From positions 1 to 5,877 of the forward strand of contig JAHJDU010000324.1 in NCBI GenBank assembly GCA_018812385.1: a stretch of DNA of 5,877 nucleotides, written 5' to 3'. Positions 1 to 5,877 of the stretch are shown one piece after another. The stretch is from Pseudomonadota bacterium (GTDB lineage Bacteria > Desulfobacterota > Desulfobacteria > Desulfobacterales > Desulfobacteraceae). The first letter of the stretch is position 1; each line of letters starts with the position of its first letter. Under the pieces are notes generated by a model that was given only the letters and a program-made list of their open reading frames with translations, searched no databases and had not been told where the DNA came from. A program made the translations under genes and the position numbers.

Positions 1-1646
1 AGCGGGAATACTATCTTCGTCAGCAGATGAAAGCCATTAAAGAAGAGCTGGGTGAAACGGAAGACGATAGTGTTGAAATAAAAGAATACGGGACTAAGAT
101 TGAAGAAAAAGGTTTGTCTGAAGAAGCACAAAAAGAAGGGAAAAGGGAGTTGCAGAGACTGTCACGGATGCATCCGTCTTCTTCTGAATATGTGGTGGCA
201 TCCACCTATCTTGACTGGCTGACATCCTTACCCTGGAATGAGCGGTCTAAGGATAAACTCGATATTAAAGAAGCAAGAAGAATACTGAACAATGACCATT
301 ATGGTCTTGAAAAGCCCAAAAAAAGGATTCTTGAATATCTGGCCGTTCGTAAATTGAAAAACGATTCCAAAGGCCCGATTCTTTGTTTTACAGGCCCTCC
401 AGGCACGGGTAAAACATCCCTTGGCAGATCTATTGCCAGCGCCCTGGGCCGGGAGTTTGTCAGAATTGCCCTGGGAGGGGTTCGGGATGAAGCTGAAATC
501 AGGGGTCATAGAAGAACCTATGTGGGTGCACTTCCAGGAAGAATTATCCAGTGTTTGAGAAAAGCCGGCACAAAAAATCCCGTGTTCATGCTGGATGAGA
601 TCGACAAGGTGAGCTCCTCCTATCATGGAGACCCGTCTTCCGCACTTTTGGAAGTCCTGGACCCGGAGCAGAATTTTTCTTTTTCAGATCATTACCTGGA
701 TGTGTCCTTTGATCTTTCCGATGTGATGTTTTTAACTACGGCAAATGTGCTTCATACAATCCCGGCACCCCTGAGAGACAGGATGGAAGTTCTGGAACTG
801 AGCGGTTATACGGAAGAGGAAAAATTAAAAATCGCTACACGGTATCTGGTTCCCAGGCAAAGGGATGCAAACGGTCTTAACTCAACCCAGGTTAAAATTA
901 CCTTTGGTGCTGTGAAAAAAATTATTTCAGGATATACAAGAGAATCAGGTTTGCGCAACCTGGAACGGCATATCGGATCCGTATGCCGGGGGGTTGCAAG
1001 CAAAATTGCCGAGAAAAAAGCCAAGAATCTTGTTGTGGGTCAAAAAGATCTGCATGAATATCTGGGCCCGGCACCAAATATGCCGGATCTGGCGTTGAGG
1101 ATTGAGAATCCCGGGGTTGTTGTGGGGCTTGCCTGGACTCCCTATGGGGGAGAGATCCTCTTTATAGAGGCTGTGGCCATGAAAGGGGGGAAAAACCTTA
1201 CCTTAACAGGACAGCTTGGAGATGTCATGAAGGAGTCTGCCAGTACTGCCTTAAGTTTTATCCGGGCCAACGCAAAAAAATTAAACGTGGATGAAGCCTT
1301 TTTCAACAATCATGATCTTCATATTCATGTGCCAGAAGGATCAATACCCAAGGACGGGCCTTCCGCCGGTGTGGCAATGCTGACCTGTTTGACATCATTG
1401 ATGACAGGACGAGTTGTGAAAAAACGTCTGGCCATGAGTGGTGAAATTACCCTCAGAGGAGAAGTTCTGCCCGTGGGAGGGATCAAGGAAAAAGTGATTG
1501 CAGCGCATAGAGCAGGAATTAAAAAGATTATTCTGCCGCTATGGAATCAAAAAGATATGGAGGATGTGCCGGATTATATAAGAAATTCCATTGAATTTTA
1601 CTTTGTTGATAAAATGGAAGGTGTATTGGAACTAGCGCTTGACTGA
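1..1646 (+). CDS. lon: ATP-dependent Lon protease, 5'-truncated by the window edge
   Basis: This is the serine protease of the AAA+ family that unfolds and degrades damaged and regulatory proteins in the cytoplasm as a hexamer. The frame is open from base 3 and reads REYYLRQQ just before the first Met at base 27, the conserved Lon segment that ends the N-terminal region. The Met is therefore internal, and roughly 240 residues are missing compared with E. coli Lon (784 aa). Counting from that Met: coiled-coil/linker about 1-70; Walker A GPPGTGKT 123-130; pore-loop Tyr165 in RRTYVGALPG; Walker B VFMLDEID 186-193; sensor-1 Asn240; arginine-finger Arg252 in PLRDRMEV; sensor-2 region GLRNLER; then the Lon protease domain. 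The catalytic dyad is Ser446 in KDGPSAG and Lys489 (second Lys of GGIKEK), 43 residues apart as in E. coli S679/K722. All key residues are present, so it should be active. The C-terminus is short, ending in LELALD. Its promoter is outside the window. Confidence 0.97.
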   Translation, partial: REYYLRQQMKAIKEELGETEDDSVEIKEYGTKIEEKGLSEEAQKEGKRELQRLSRMHPSSSEYVVASTYLDWLTSLPWNERSKDKLDIKEARRILNNDHYGLEKPKKRILEYLAVRKLKNDSKGPILCFTGPPGTGKTSLGRSIASALGREFVRIALGGVRDEAEIRGHRRTYVGALPGRIIQCLRKAGTKNPVFMLDEIDKVSSSYHGDPSSALLEVLDPEQNFSFSDHYLDVSFDLSDVMFLTTANVLHTIPAPLRDRMEVLELSGYTEEEKLKIATRYLVPRQRDANGLNSTQVKITFGAVKKIISGYTRESGLRNLERHIGSVCRGVASKIAEKKAKNLVVGQKDLHEYLGPAPNMPDLALRIENPGVVVGLAWTPYGGEILFIEAVAMKGGKNLTLTGQLGDVMKESASTALSFIRANAKKLNVDEAFFNNHDLHIHVPEGSIPKDGPSAGVAMLTCLTSLMTGRVVKKRLAMSGEITLRGEVLPVGGIKEKVIAAHRAGIKKIILPLWNQKDMEDVPDYIRNSIEFYFVDKMEGVLELALD

Positions 1647-1668
1647 TAATGCTATACCTATAGATTAC

Positions 1669-1682
1669 GGAGTGTATTGTTG
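1669..1682 (+). promoter_or_regulatory. Ribosome binding site deciding the rlpA TTG start
   Basis: GGAG at 1669-1672 precedes two adjacent TTG codons, at 1677 and 1680. The spacing is 4 bases to the first and 7 to the second, so the second is the better placed start. No ATG or GTG lies in frame between the upstream in-frame TAA at 1647 and the signal peptide. A TTG start is therefore needed to keep the signal peptide. Confidence 0.6.
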
Positions 1683-2480
1683 AAGTTCATATCCCATATC
1701 CTGATATTGTTCTCACTAATTTTTTTCGGATGCTCAACCCACAAGGCCCGCTATGATCCAGAACATATACCACCACCTGAATCATCACCCTATAAAACCG
1801 GTCCGTCGCCATCTGCTGATCAAAAAATGCCTGCAACCCAGAGACCTTATAAAATATATGGAATTCAGTACACACCGATTGCCAGCGCTGAAGGGTTTGT
1901 ACAAACTGGGATTGCCTCCTGGTACGGGAAAAAATTCCATGGAAGAAAAACATCCAATGGTGAAACTTACAACATGTATGCCATGACGGCTGCGCACAAA
2001 ACCTTGCCCATGAATACCTGGGTCAGTGTTGATAACCTTAAAACCAATCAAAAGATTGTGGTAAGGATAAATGATCGCGGTCCGTTTATCGCCGGCAGGA
2101 TCATAGATCTGTCTTATACGGGGGCAAGCAGTATTGGAATAATAGGCCCTGGAACTGGAAAAGTACGGGTAACGGCTCTTGGAATTGCCACGTCATATTC
2201 CAAGGAGACACAAGATCCCATTGCCTTTAAACCCATTGATTATTGGACAGGCAATTTTACGATACAGGTGGGGGCATTCCAGGTCAAAGAAAATGCAGAA
2301 CAATATCGGAATAAATTGTCAAAAAACTATCCAAATGCCCATATTACAACATTTACAGATGATCGAGGATCTTTTTACCGGGTGAGAATCGGCCAATTTA
2401 CCAATTTAAAAGATGCCATAAGATTCAGTGAAAAAATCATTGCACAAGGTTTTGGCAGTGCCTTTGCAGTTGCAGAATAA
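1680..2480 (+). CDS. rlpA: RlpA-family septal lytic transglycosylase lipoprotein (DPBB + SPOR domains)
   Basis: RlpA proteins are envelope lipoproteins. In Pseudomonas aeruginosa RlpA is a lytic transglycosylase that cuts glycan strands lacking stem peptides and helps separate daughter cells. The protein is about 266 aa. Residues 1-17 form a hydrophobic signal peptide ending FFG-Cys18, a plausible but atypical lipobox (Phe at -3 and -2). A Pro/Ser-rich linker follows to about residue 50, then RPYKIYG. The double-psi beta-barrel domain spans about 70-165, with GIASWYGKKFHGR, GETYNMYAMTAAHKTLP and INDRGPF. Glu95, His106 and Asp132 keep the 11- and 26-residue spacing of the P. aeruginosa E120/H131/D157 site. 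A C-terminal SPOR domain (about 193-266, FTIQVGAF to FAVAE) should bind denuded septal peptidoglycan. The start is TTG at 1680; TTG at 1677 would add one residue. It lies 33 bases after lon and 11 before gmhB, probably in one transcript. Confidence 0.95.
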   Translation: MKFISHILILFSLIFFGCSTHKARYDPEHIPPPESSPYKTGPSPSADQKMPATQRPYKIYGIQYTPIASAEGFVQTGIASWYGKKFHGRKTSNGETYNMYAMTAAHKTLPMNTWVSVDNLKTNQKIVVRINDRGPFIAGRIIDLSYTGASSIGIIGPGTGKVRVTALGIATSYSKETQDPIAFKPIDYWTGNFTIQVGAFQVKENAEQYRNKLSKNYPNAHITTFTDDRGSFYRVRIGQFTNLKDAIRFSEKIIAQGFGSAFAVAE

Positions 2481-2491
2481 AGAGAAAAATT

Positions 2492-3049
2492 ATGGAACAG
2501 ATAGTTTTTTTAGACCGGGACGGGGTCATTAATGTGGACTCTTCCGAATATATTAAAAATGAATCAGAGTTTGAGTTTATCCCCAAAAGCCCTGAGGCCA
2601 TTGCCCTTCTTACCCAAAATGGTTTTAACGTCATTGTGATCACCAACCAGTCTTTGGTCGGCAGAAAAATGGTCAGCCAAAAAACATTGGATGCTATTTT
2701 TAAAAAAATGAAAGACGGGGTTAAAAAGGCTGGTGGAGACATCAAGGACATTTTTTACTGCCCCCATACCCCCCAGGACAATTGTTCCTGTAGAAAGCCA
2801 AACCCTGGACTTATCCTTAAGGCCCAAAAAAAATACCAGATTGATCTTAATCAATCCTTTATGGTTGGGGACAGTGCCAAAGATATTGAATGCGCACACA
2901 ATGCAGGGTGCTCAAAAACCTTGCTGGTCAAAACGGGAAATGGGTTAAAGGCACAGCAGCAGCTTTTTCAAAAAGGCATTATCCCTGACTTTATTGGTAC
3001 AGATCTTTATGAAACCGCTCTTTGGATCATCAATAGCGTGAAGAGTTAA
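2492..3049 (+). CDS. gmhB: D-glycero-D-manno-heptose-1,7-bisphosphate 7-phosphatase (HAD family)
   Basis: GmhB removes the 7-phosphate from heptose-1,7-bisphosphate in cytoplasmic synthesis of nucleotide-activated heptose, used for LPS inner core or other surface glycans. The protein is 185 aa, close to E. coli GmhB (191 aa). Visible motifs: HAD motif I FLDRDGVINVD, with nucleophile Asp8 and acid/base Asp10; motif II in VIVITNQS; the zinc site C90-x-H92 ... C98-x-C100 followed by RKPNPG, characteristic of the GmhB group; and motif IV MVGDSAKD with Asp127 and Asp131 for Mg2+. The H92-C98 loop has only five residues, shorter than E. coli's twelve. Histidinol-phosphatases share this HAD subfamily, but the zinc site, GYV-like substrate region and length favour GmhB. 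Whether it acts on the alpha or beta anomer cannot be told here. A weak AGAGA ribosome site lies 6 bases before the ATG. The stop codon directly abuts recD2. Confidence 0.9.
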   Translation: MEQIVFLDRDGVINVDSSEYIKNESEFEFIPKSPEAIALLTQNGFNVIVITNQSLVGRKMVSQKTLDAIFKKMKDGVKKAGGDIKDIFYCPHTPQDNCSCRKPNPGLILKAQKKYQIDLNQSFMVGDSAKDIECAHNAGCSKTLLVKTGNGLKAQQQLFQKGIIPDFIGTDLYETALWIINSVKS

Positions 3050-3052
3050 ATG
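3040..3052 (+). promoter_or_regulatory. recD2 ribosome binding site inside the gmhB 3' end
   Basis: GAAGAG at 3040-3045 sits 4 bases before the recD2 ATG at 3050 and lies within the last codons of gmhB. The gmhB TAA (3047-3049) directly touches the ATG. This geometry fits termination-reinitiation coupling, which is an inference from spacing alone. Confidence 0.5.
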
Positions 3053-5200
3053 ATCATCATCAAAGGCATTTTAGAAAAACTCACCTATCAGAACCAGGAC
3101 AACCATTATACAATAGCCAAACTTCGGATTGCCAAAATCAATGACCCTGTCACCATTGTGGGACATCTTGCAGGAGTGTTTGAAGGTGAAAGCCTTGAAA
3201 TCTCTGGAAAATGGATCACCCACCCTAAATATGGGGACCAGTTTAAAGTAGAAATTTATAAGGTTGTTTTGCCTGCAACGGTTTCAGGTATCCGCAAATA
3301 TCTTGGTTCGGGTATGATTAAAGGAATCGGCAAATCCCTGGCCGATAAGATAGTGGATCATTTTGAAGAAAAAACCCTGGATATCATTGAAAACGAGCCC
3401 GAGAAGCTAAAGCATATTCACGGAATCGGAGAAGCTAAAAAAAAACTGATTGAAGAAACCTGGAACAAGCATCATGCTGTCAGAAGGGTCATGCAATTCC
3501 TTCAGGAAAATGGTGTGGGTGTGTATCATGCTGCCACCATTCTCCAGATTTATGGTTCCCAGACCCTGAACATTTTACAGCAAAACCCCTATGCCATTGC
3601 AAAGGATCTTCCCGGGATCGGTTTTAGTCTGGCAGATATGATTGCCATGAACGGCGGTGTAAAAAAAGATGATGAAAACCGCCTTCAGGCATGCCTGATC
3701 CATTGTCTTTTGTCTTTTGAACAGGATGGGCATGTCTATGGACTTAAAAAAAAGCTGTTCCAGTTCTGTTCAAGACTGTCCGGCATAGACCCGGATAGGT
3801 TTGATAAGGCTCTGGAACAATTGATAGATTCAGATGAAGTAAAAATAGAAACCCATGAAGATGAAACAAAAATTTACCTTTCAAGGCTGTACAAGGCAGA
3901 ATCTATTATTGCATCAAGGATAAAAGCCATTTTATCCATGCCTGTCATACCCCATCAAATCAGCAAGGATAAAATACTTGAAGAAGTTCTCTCAAAACTG
4001 GCCATAAAATTATCCGAAGAGCAATTAAGTGTTGTCAACAATGTGTTGCTTGAAAAAATTGTTGTGATCACAGGGGGGCCGGGAACGGGTAAAACAACCC
4101 TGATACGGGCATTATGTGAAGTCTTTAAACTGCAAAATCTAAAGGTTACGTTAAGTGCCCCCACGGGAAGAGCTGCCAGACGTCTTTCAGAAGTAACGGG
4201 GGAAAAGGCCTTTACCCTGCACAAGCTTTTAGGCTTTGACTTTGAAAACCAGACCTTTGAAAGAAATTTTGCCAATCCCCTTGAGCTGGATGTATTTATC
4301 GTGGATGAAGCCTCCATGGTGGATACCCTTCTCATGTACCGGCTAATTGAAGCCATGCCCGTAAGTGCTGTCCTGATACTTGTGGGGGATACATTCCAGC
4401 TTCCTTCTGTGGGACCTGGCAATATATTGTCTGATATTATTGAATCTGAACGTATAAAGGTCTTTTTTTTAACAAATATATTCAGGCAGGCCAAGCAAAG
4501 CCCTATTATCATGTATGCCCACAGTATCCGGAACGGAGAGATGCCGGATTTTCAAAAGGATGAAGCGGGCGAATTGTCAGAGTTTTATTTTATTGAAAAC
4601 CAGACCTCTGAAAAAGTGGTGGAAACCATACTTGAACTGTGTTCAAAACGAATACCCAAAGCATTCCCTCATATTGACGAAATACAGGTCTTAACACCCA
4701 TGCATCGGGGAGAAGCCGGTACCATAAATTTGAACCAGCAACTTCAAAAGGTATTAAATCAGTCACGGGGCGGCATAGAGTCCCGGGGCATCATGTTTAA
4801 ACCCAATGACAAGGTCATGCATCTGAAAAATAATTATGAAAAAGACGTGTTTAATGGGGATATCGGTATCGTTGCCGAGGTGATTAAAACGGAAAACAAG
4901 ATTCTGGTGAATTACGATGGCCGAATTGTAGAATATGATATTCTGGAACTGGATGAACTTACTCTGGCATATACCATATCTGTCCATAAATCCCAGGGGA
5001 GTGAGTATGGTGCCGTCATTATCGCACTGACCACGGCCCATTTCCCCCTTTTGCAAAGAAATCTTTTATATACGGCCATGACCCGGGGGAAACATCTGGT
5101 AATCATTGTCGGGTCTTCAAAAGCCCTTAAAATGGCCTTGGATAATAATAAAACCGCCTTGCGCCTCTCTGGCCTTAAACAAAAATTGATGTTGCCGTGA
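3050..5200 (+). CDS. recD2: RecD2-type ATP-dependent DNA helicase (SF1B, 5'-3')
   Basis: RecD2 (YrrC-like) is a RecBC-independent relative of RecD that unwinds DNA 5'-3' and has been linked to repair and replication-fork processing in Deinococcus and Bacillus. At 716 aa it matches the usual length (about 715 in Deinococcus). Domains: N-terminal OB-like region about 1-75; helix-hairpin-helix motifs at KGIGKSLADKI 91-101, IHGIGEAKKKL 123-133 and LPGIGFSLADMIA 187-199; an intermediate helical region to about 310; then the helicase core. Core motifs: Walker A GGPGTGKT 342-349 (Lys348), APTGRAA 370-376, Walker B DEAS with Asp419/Glu420, GDTFQLPSVGPG from 446, FRQ 478-480, SVHKSQG 644-650 and YTAMTRGK with Arg679. 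All motifs are intact. ATG follows the gmhB TAA with no gap; GAAGAG at 3040-3045, inside the gmhB end, is its ribosome site. Translational coupling to gmhB is likely. No RecB or RecC gene is seen here. Confidence 0.96.
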   Translation: MIIIKGILEKLTYQNQDNHYTIAKLRIAKINDPVTIVGHLAGVFEGESLEISGKWITHPKYGDQFKVEIYKVVLPATVSGIRKYLGSGMIKGIGKSLADKIVDHFEEKTLDIIENEPEKLKHIHGIGEAKKKLIEETWNKHHAVRRVMQFLQENGVGVYHAATILQIYGSQTLNILQQNPYAIAKDLPGIGFSLADMIAMNGGVKKDDENRLQACLIHCLLSFEQDGHVYGLKKKLFQFCSRLSGIDPDRFDKALEQLIDSDEVKIETHEDETKIYLSRLYKAESIIASRIKAILSMPVIPHQISKDKILEEVLSKLAIKLSEEQLSVVNNVLLEKIVVITGGPGTGKTTLIRALCEVFKLQNLKVTLSAPTGRAARRLSEVTGEKAFTLHKLLGFDFENQTFERNFANPLELDVFIVDEASMVDTLLMYRLIEAMPVSAVLILVGDTFQLPSVGPGNILSDIIESERIKVFFLTNIFRQAKQSPIIMYAHSIRNGEMPDFQKDEAGELSEFYFIENQTSEKVVETILELCSKRIPKAFPHIDEIQVLTPMHRGEAGTINLNQQLQKVLNQSRGGIESRGIMFKPNDKVMHLKNNYEKDVFNGDIGIVAEVIKTENKILVNYDGRIVEYDILELDELTLAYTISVHKSQGSEYGAVIIALTTAHFPLLQRNLLYTAMTRGKHLVIIVGSSKALKMALDNNKTALRLSGLKQKLMLP

Positions 5201-5288
5201 TATTCATCAATTATTTCAGATTAATGCCCACATTGAGTTCATTGCCAGAAGCGTCAAGTCTTTCATAAGATTTTTCTAAAAAAATCGC
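5201..5288. other. Convergent intergenic gap between recD2 and the DHH gene
   Basis: This 88-base AT-rich gap lies between two gene ends that face each other. It holds two weak inverted repeats: TTAATG/CATTGA at 5221-5236 (one G-T pair) and GATTTTT/AAAAATC at 5269-5286. Neither has a GC-rich stem followed by a clean T-tract, so I do not call an intrinsic terminator. No small gene or promoter is evident. Confidence 0.6.
5269..5286. repeat. Perfect 7-bp inverted repeat near the DHH gene stop
   Basis: GATTTTT at 5269-5275 and AAAAATC at 5280-5286 are perfect complements around a 4-base CTAA loop. It begins 3 bases past the stop codon of the minus-strand gene and could act as a weak bidirectional transcript-end hairpin. 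The stem has a single G-C pair and no T-tract follows on either strand, so terminator function is doubtful. Confidence 0.35.
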
Positions 5289-5877
5289 TTATCCCTTGTT
5301 CAGTGTTTCCAGGATTTCCCTAATGGCTTCTTCTGCCTTTTCCACTGCTACCTGACAGGTTCCCACTCGATGGTGACCTCCTCCCCCGTGCTTTAACATC
5401 AATGATCCAACATCCACCGTCGCAGTTCTGTTAATGATACTGTAGCCACATGTGATTACAATGTTCTGACGCTGAAAACCCCACATAACCGTCATGGAAA
5501 TGTTCTGTTCAGGAAAAAGGCTGTATAACAGAAACCTATTCCCTGTATAAATTTCTTCTTGATCACGCAGGTCAAGCAGTACCACTGAATCATGCGCTGT
5601 GCTGTTCTGCAGCAGCATCTCACGGAACAGCTTGTCCTGCTCAAAATATCGGGTGGTTCGCTCTTTGATATCAGGAAGCTCAAGAATCTGTTTGTCCGTC
5701 TTTTCACGGCAATAATCGATCATGTCCATCATAAGGGCATAGTTGCTGATCCTATAGTCTCTGTACCGGCCCAGGCCCGTTCTTGGGTCCATGACAAAGG
5801 ATAACAGCACCCAGCCATCAGGATCAAGTATCTCCTCTTTAGTGAATAGTGCTGAATCAGACCTGTCCACTGCATCA
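5289..5877 (-). CDS. DHH/DHHA1-family phosphoesterase, N-terminus cut by the window edge
   Basis: This is the C-terminal part (about 195 codons visible) of a DHH-family phosphoesterase, the superfamily that includes NrnA-type nanoRNases/pAp phosphatases, RecJ and some exopolyphosphatases. These are metal-dependent phosphodiester or phosphoanhydride hydrolases. The frame stays open to the right edge and reads D-A-V-D-R-S-D; the GTG at 5870 is the Val of this conserved-looking stretch, not a start. The catalytic DHH motif and probably 100-120 residues lie beyond the window. What is visible: a middle region with DPRTGLGRYRDYRISNY, a segment VVLLDLRDQEEIYTGNRFLLY, and the DHHA1 substrate-binding signature HGGGGHHRVGT (bases 5358-5390). 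It ends in a short helix EEAIREILETLNKG. I recall similar proteins of about 300 aa, often labelled exopolyphosphatase-related, in Desulfobacterota. The substrate is unknown, so no symbol is given. It converges on recD2. Confidence 0.88.
   Translation of the reverse strand, partial: DAVDRSDSALFTKEEILDPDGWVLLSFVMDPRTGLGRYRDYRISNYALMMDMIDYCREKTDKQILELPDIKERTTRYFEQDKLFREMLLQNSTAHDSVVLLDLRDQEEIYTGNRFLLYSLFPEQNISMTVMWGFQRQNIVITCGYSIINRTATVDVGSLMLKHGGGGHHRVGTCQVAVEKAEEAIREILETLNKG

Noticed and set aside
27..29. ATG at 27 as the lon start
   Set aside because: The open frame continues to the left edge and encodes conserved Lon residues (REYYLRQQ); the gene is cut by the window and this Met is internal.
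228..626. 132-codon open frame on the minus strand
   Set aside because: It lies wholly antisense to the conserved Lon AAA+ domain, and its translation resembles no known protein.
1652..1663. Short inverted repeat CTATA-CC-TATAG between lon and rlpA
   Set aside because: Only 5-bp AT-rich arms with a 2-base centre; too short to fold as a hairpin and easily due to chance. It is at most a speculative operator.
1639..1666. Possible promoter: TTGACT (1639-1644) and TAGATT (1661-1666), 16-base spacer, ahead of rlpA
   Set aside because: Transcription would start around 1673, after the GGAG ribosome site and almost at the start codon, so it would give a transcript without a leader. The -10 match is only 4 of 6 and the -35 overlaps the end of lon.
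3955..4512. 185-codon open frame on the minus strand
   Set aside because: It is antisense to the RecD2 Walker A to motif IV region, whose protein conservation explains the sequence. Ser/Leu-rich shadow composition and no sensible ribosome site.
5196..5210. TGAT-ATTC-ATCA inverted repeat at the recD2 stop as a terminator
   Set aside because: The stem is 4 bp and AT-rich, with no T-tract after it.
5592..5804. 70-codon plus-strand open frame in the DHH gene
   Set aside because: It is antisense to the better supported DHH/DHHA1 coding frame, which has a recognisable family signature.

Overview
The window looks like an ordinary chromosomal stretch from a Gram-negative bacterium. It carries an outer-membrane-type lipoprotein (RlpA) and a heptose-phosphate phosphatase of the LPS or surface-glycan pathway (GmhB). 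Base composition is moderate (low to mid 40s % G+C by eye). The Lon, RlpA, RecD2 and DHH protein sequences resemble those of sulfate-reducing Desulfobacterota (Desulfobacterales-like). That taxonomic guess comes from remembered family resemblance and was not searched.

Layout: four genes run left to right with very little space between them. They are the 3' two thirds of lon (cut by the left edge), rlpA after about 30 bases, gmhB after 11 bases, and recD2 starting at the base after the gmhB stop codon. An 88-base convergent gap follows. The last gene, a DHH/DHHA1-family phosphoesterase, lies on the minus strand and is cut by the right edge, so its N-terminal DHH half is missing. No tRNA, rRNA, CRISPR array, insertion sequence, attachment site or phage gene is visible, and no gap exceeds 100 bases.

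The genes do not form one pathway. Lon is cytoplasmic protein quality control, RlpA cleaves peptidoglycan at the division site, GmhB makes a nucleotide-heptose precursor, RecD2 is a 5'-3' DNA helicase, and the DHH protein is a phosphoesterase of uncertain substrate. The spacing suggests rlpA-gmhB-recD2 are co-transcribed, possibly by read-through from lon. This looks like a housekeeping operon of convenience.

I found no convincing new biological system. The points most worth a second look are modest: a dnaX-type slippery heptamer in recD2 that could give an N-terminal-only product, the TTG start and unusual lipobox of rlpA, the zero-gap gmhB/recD2 junction, and the poorly characterised DHH protein.
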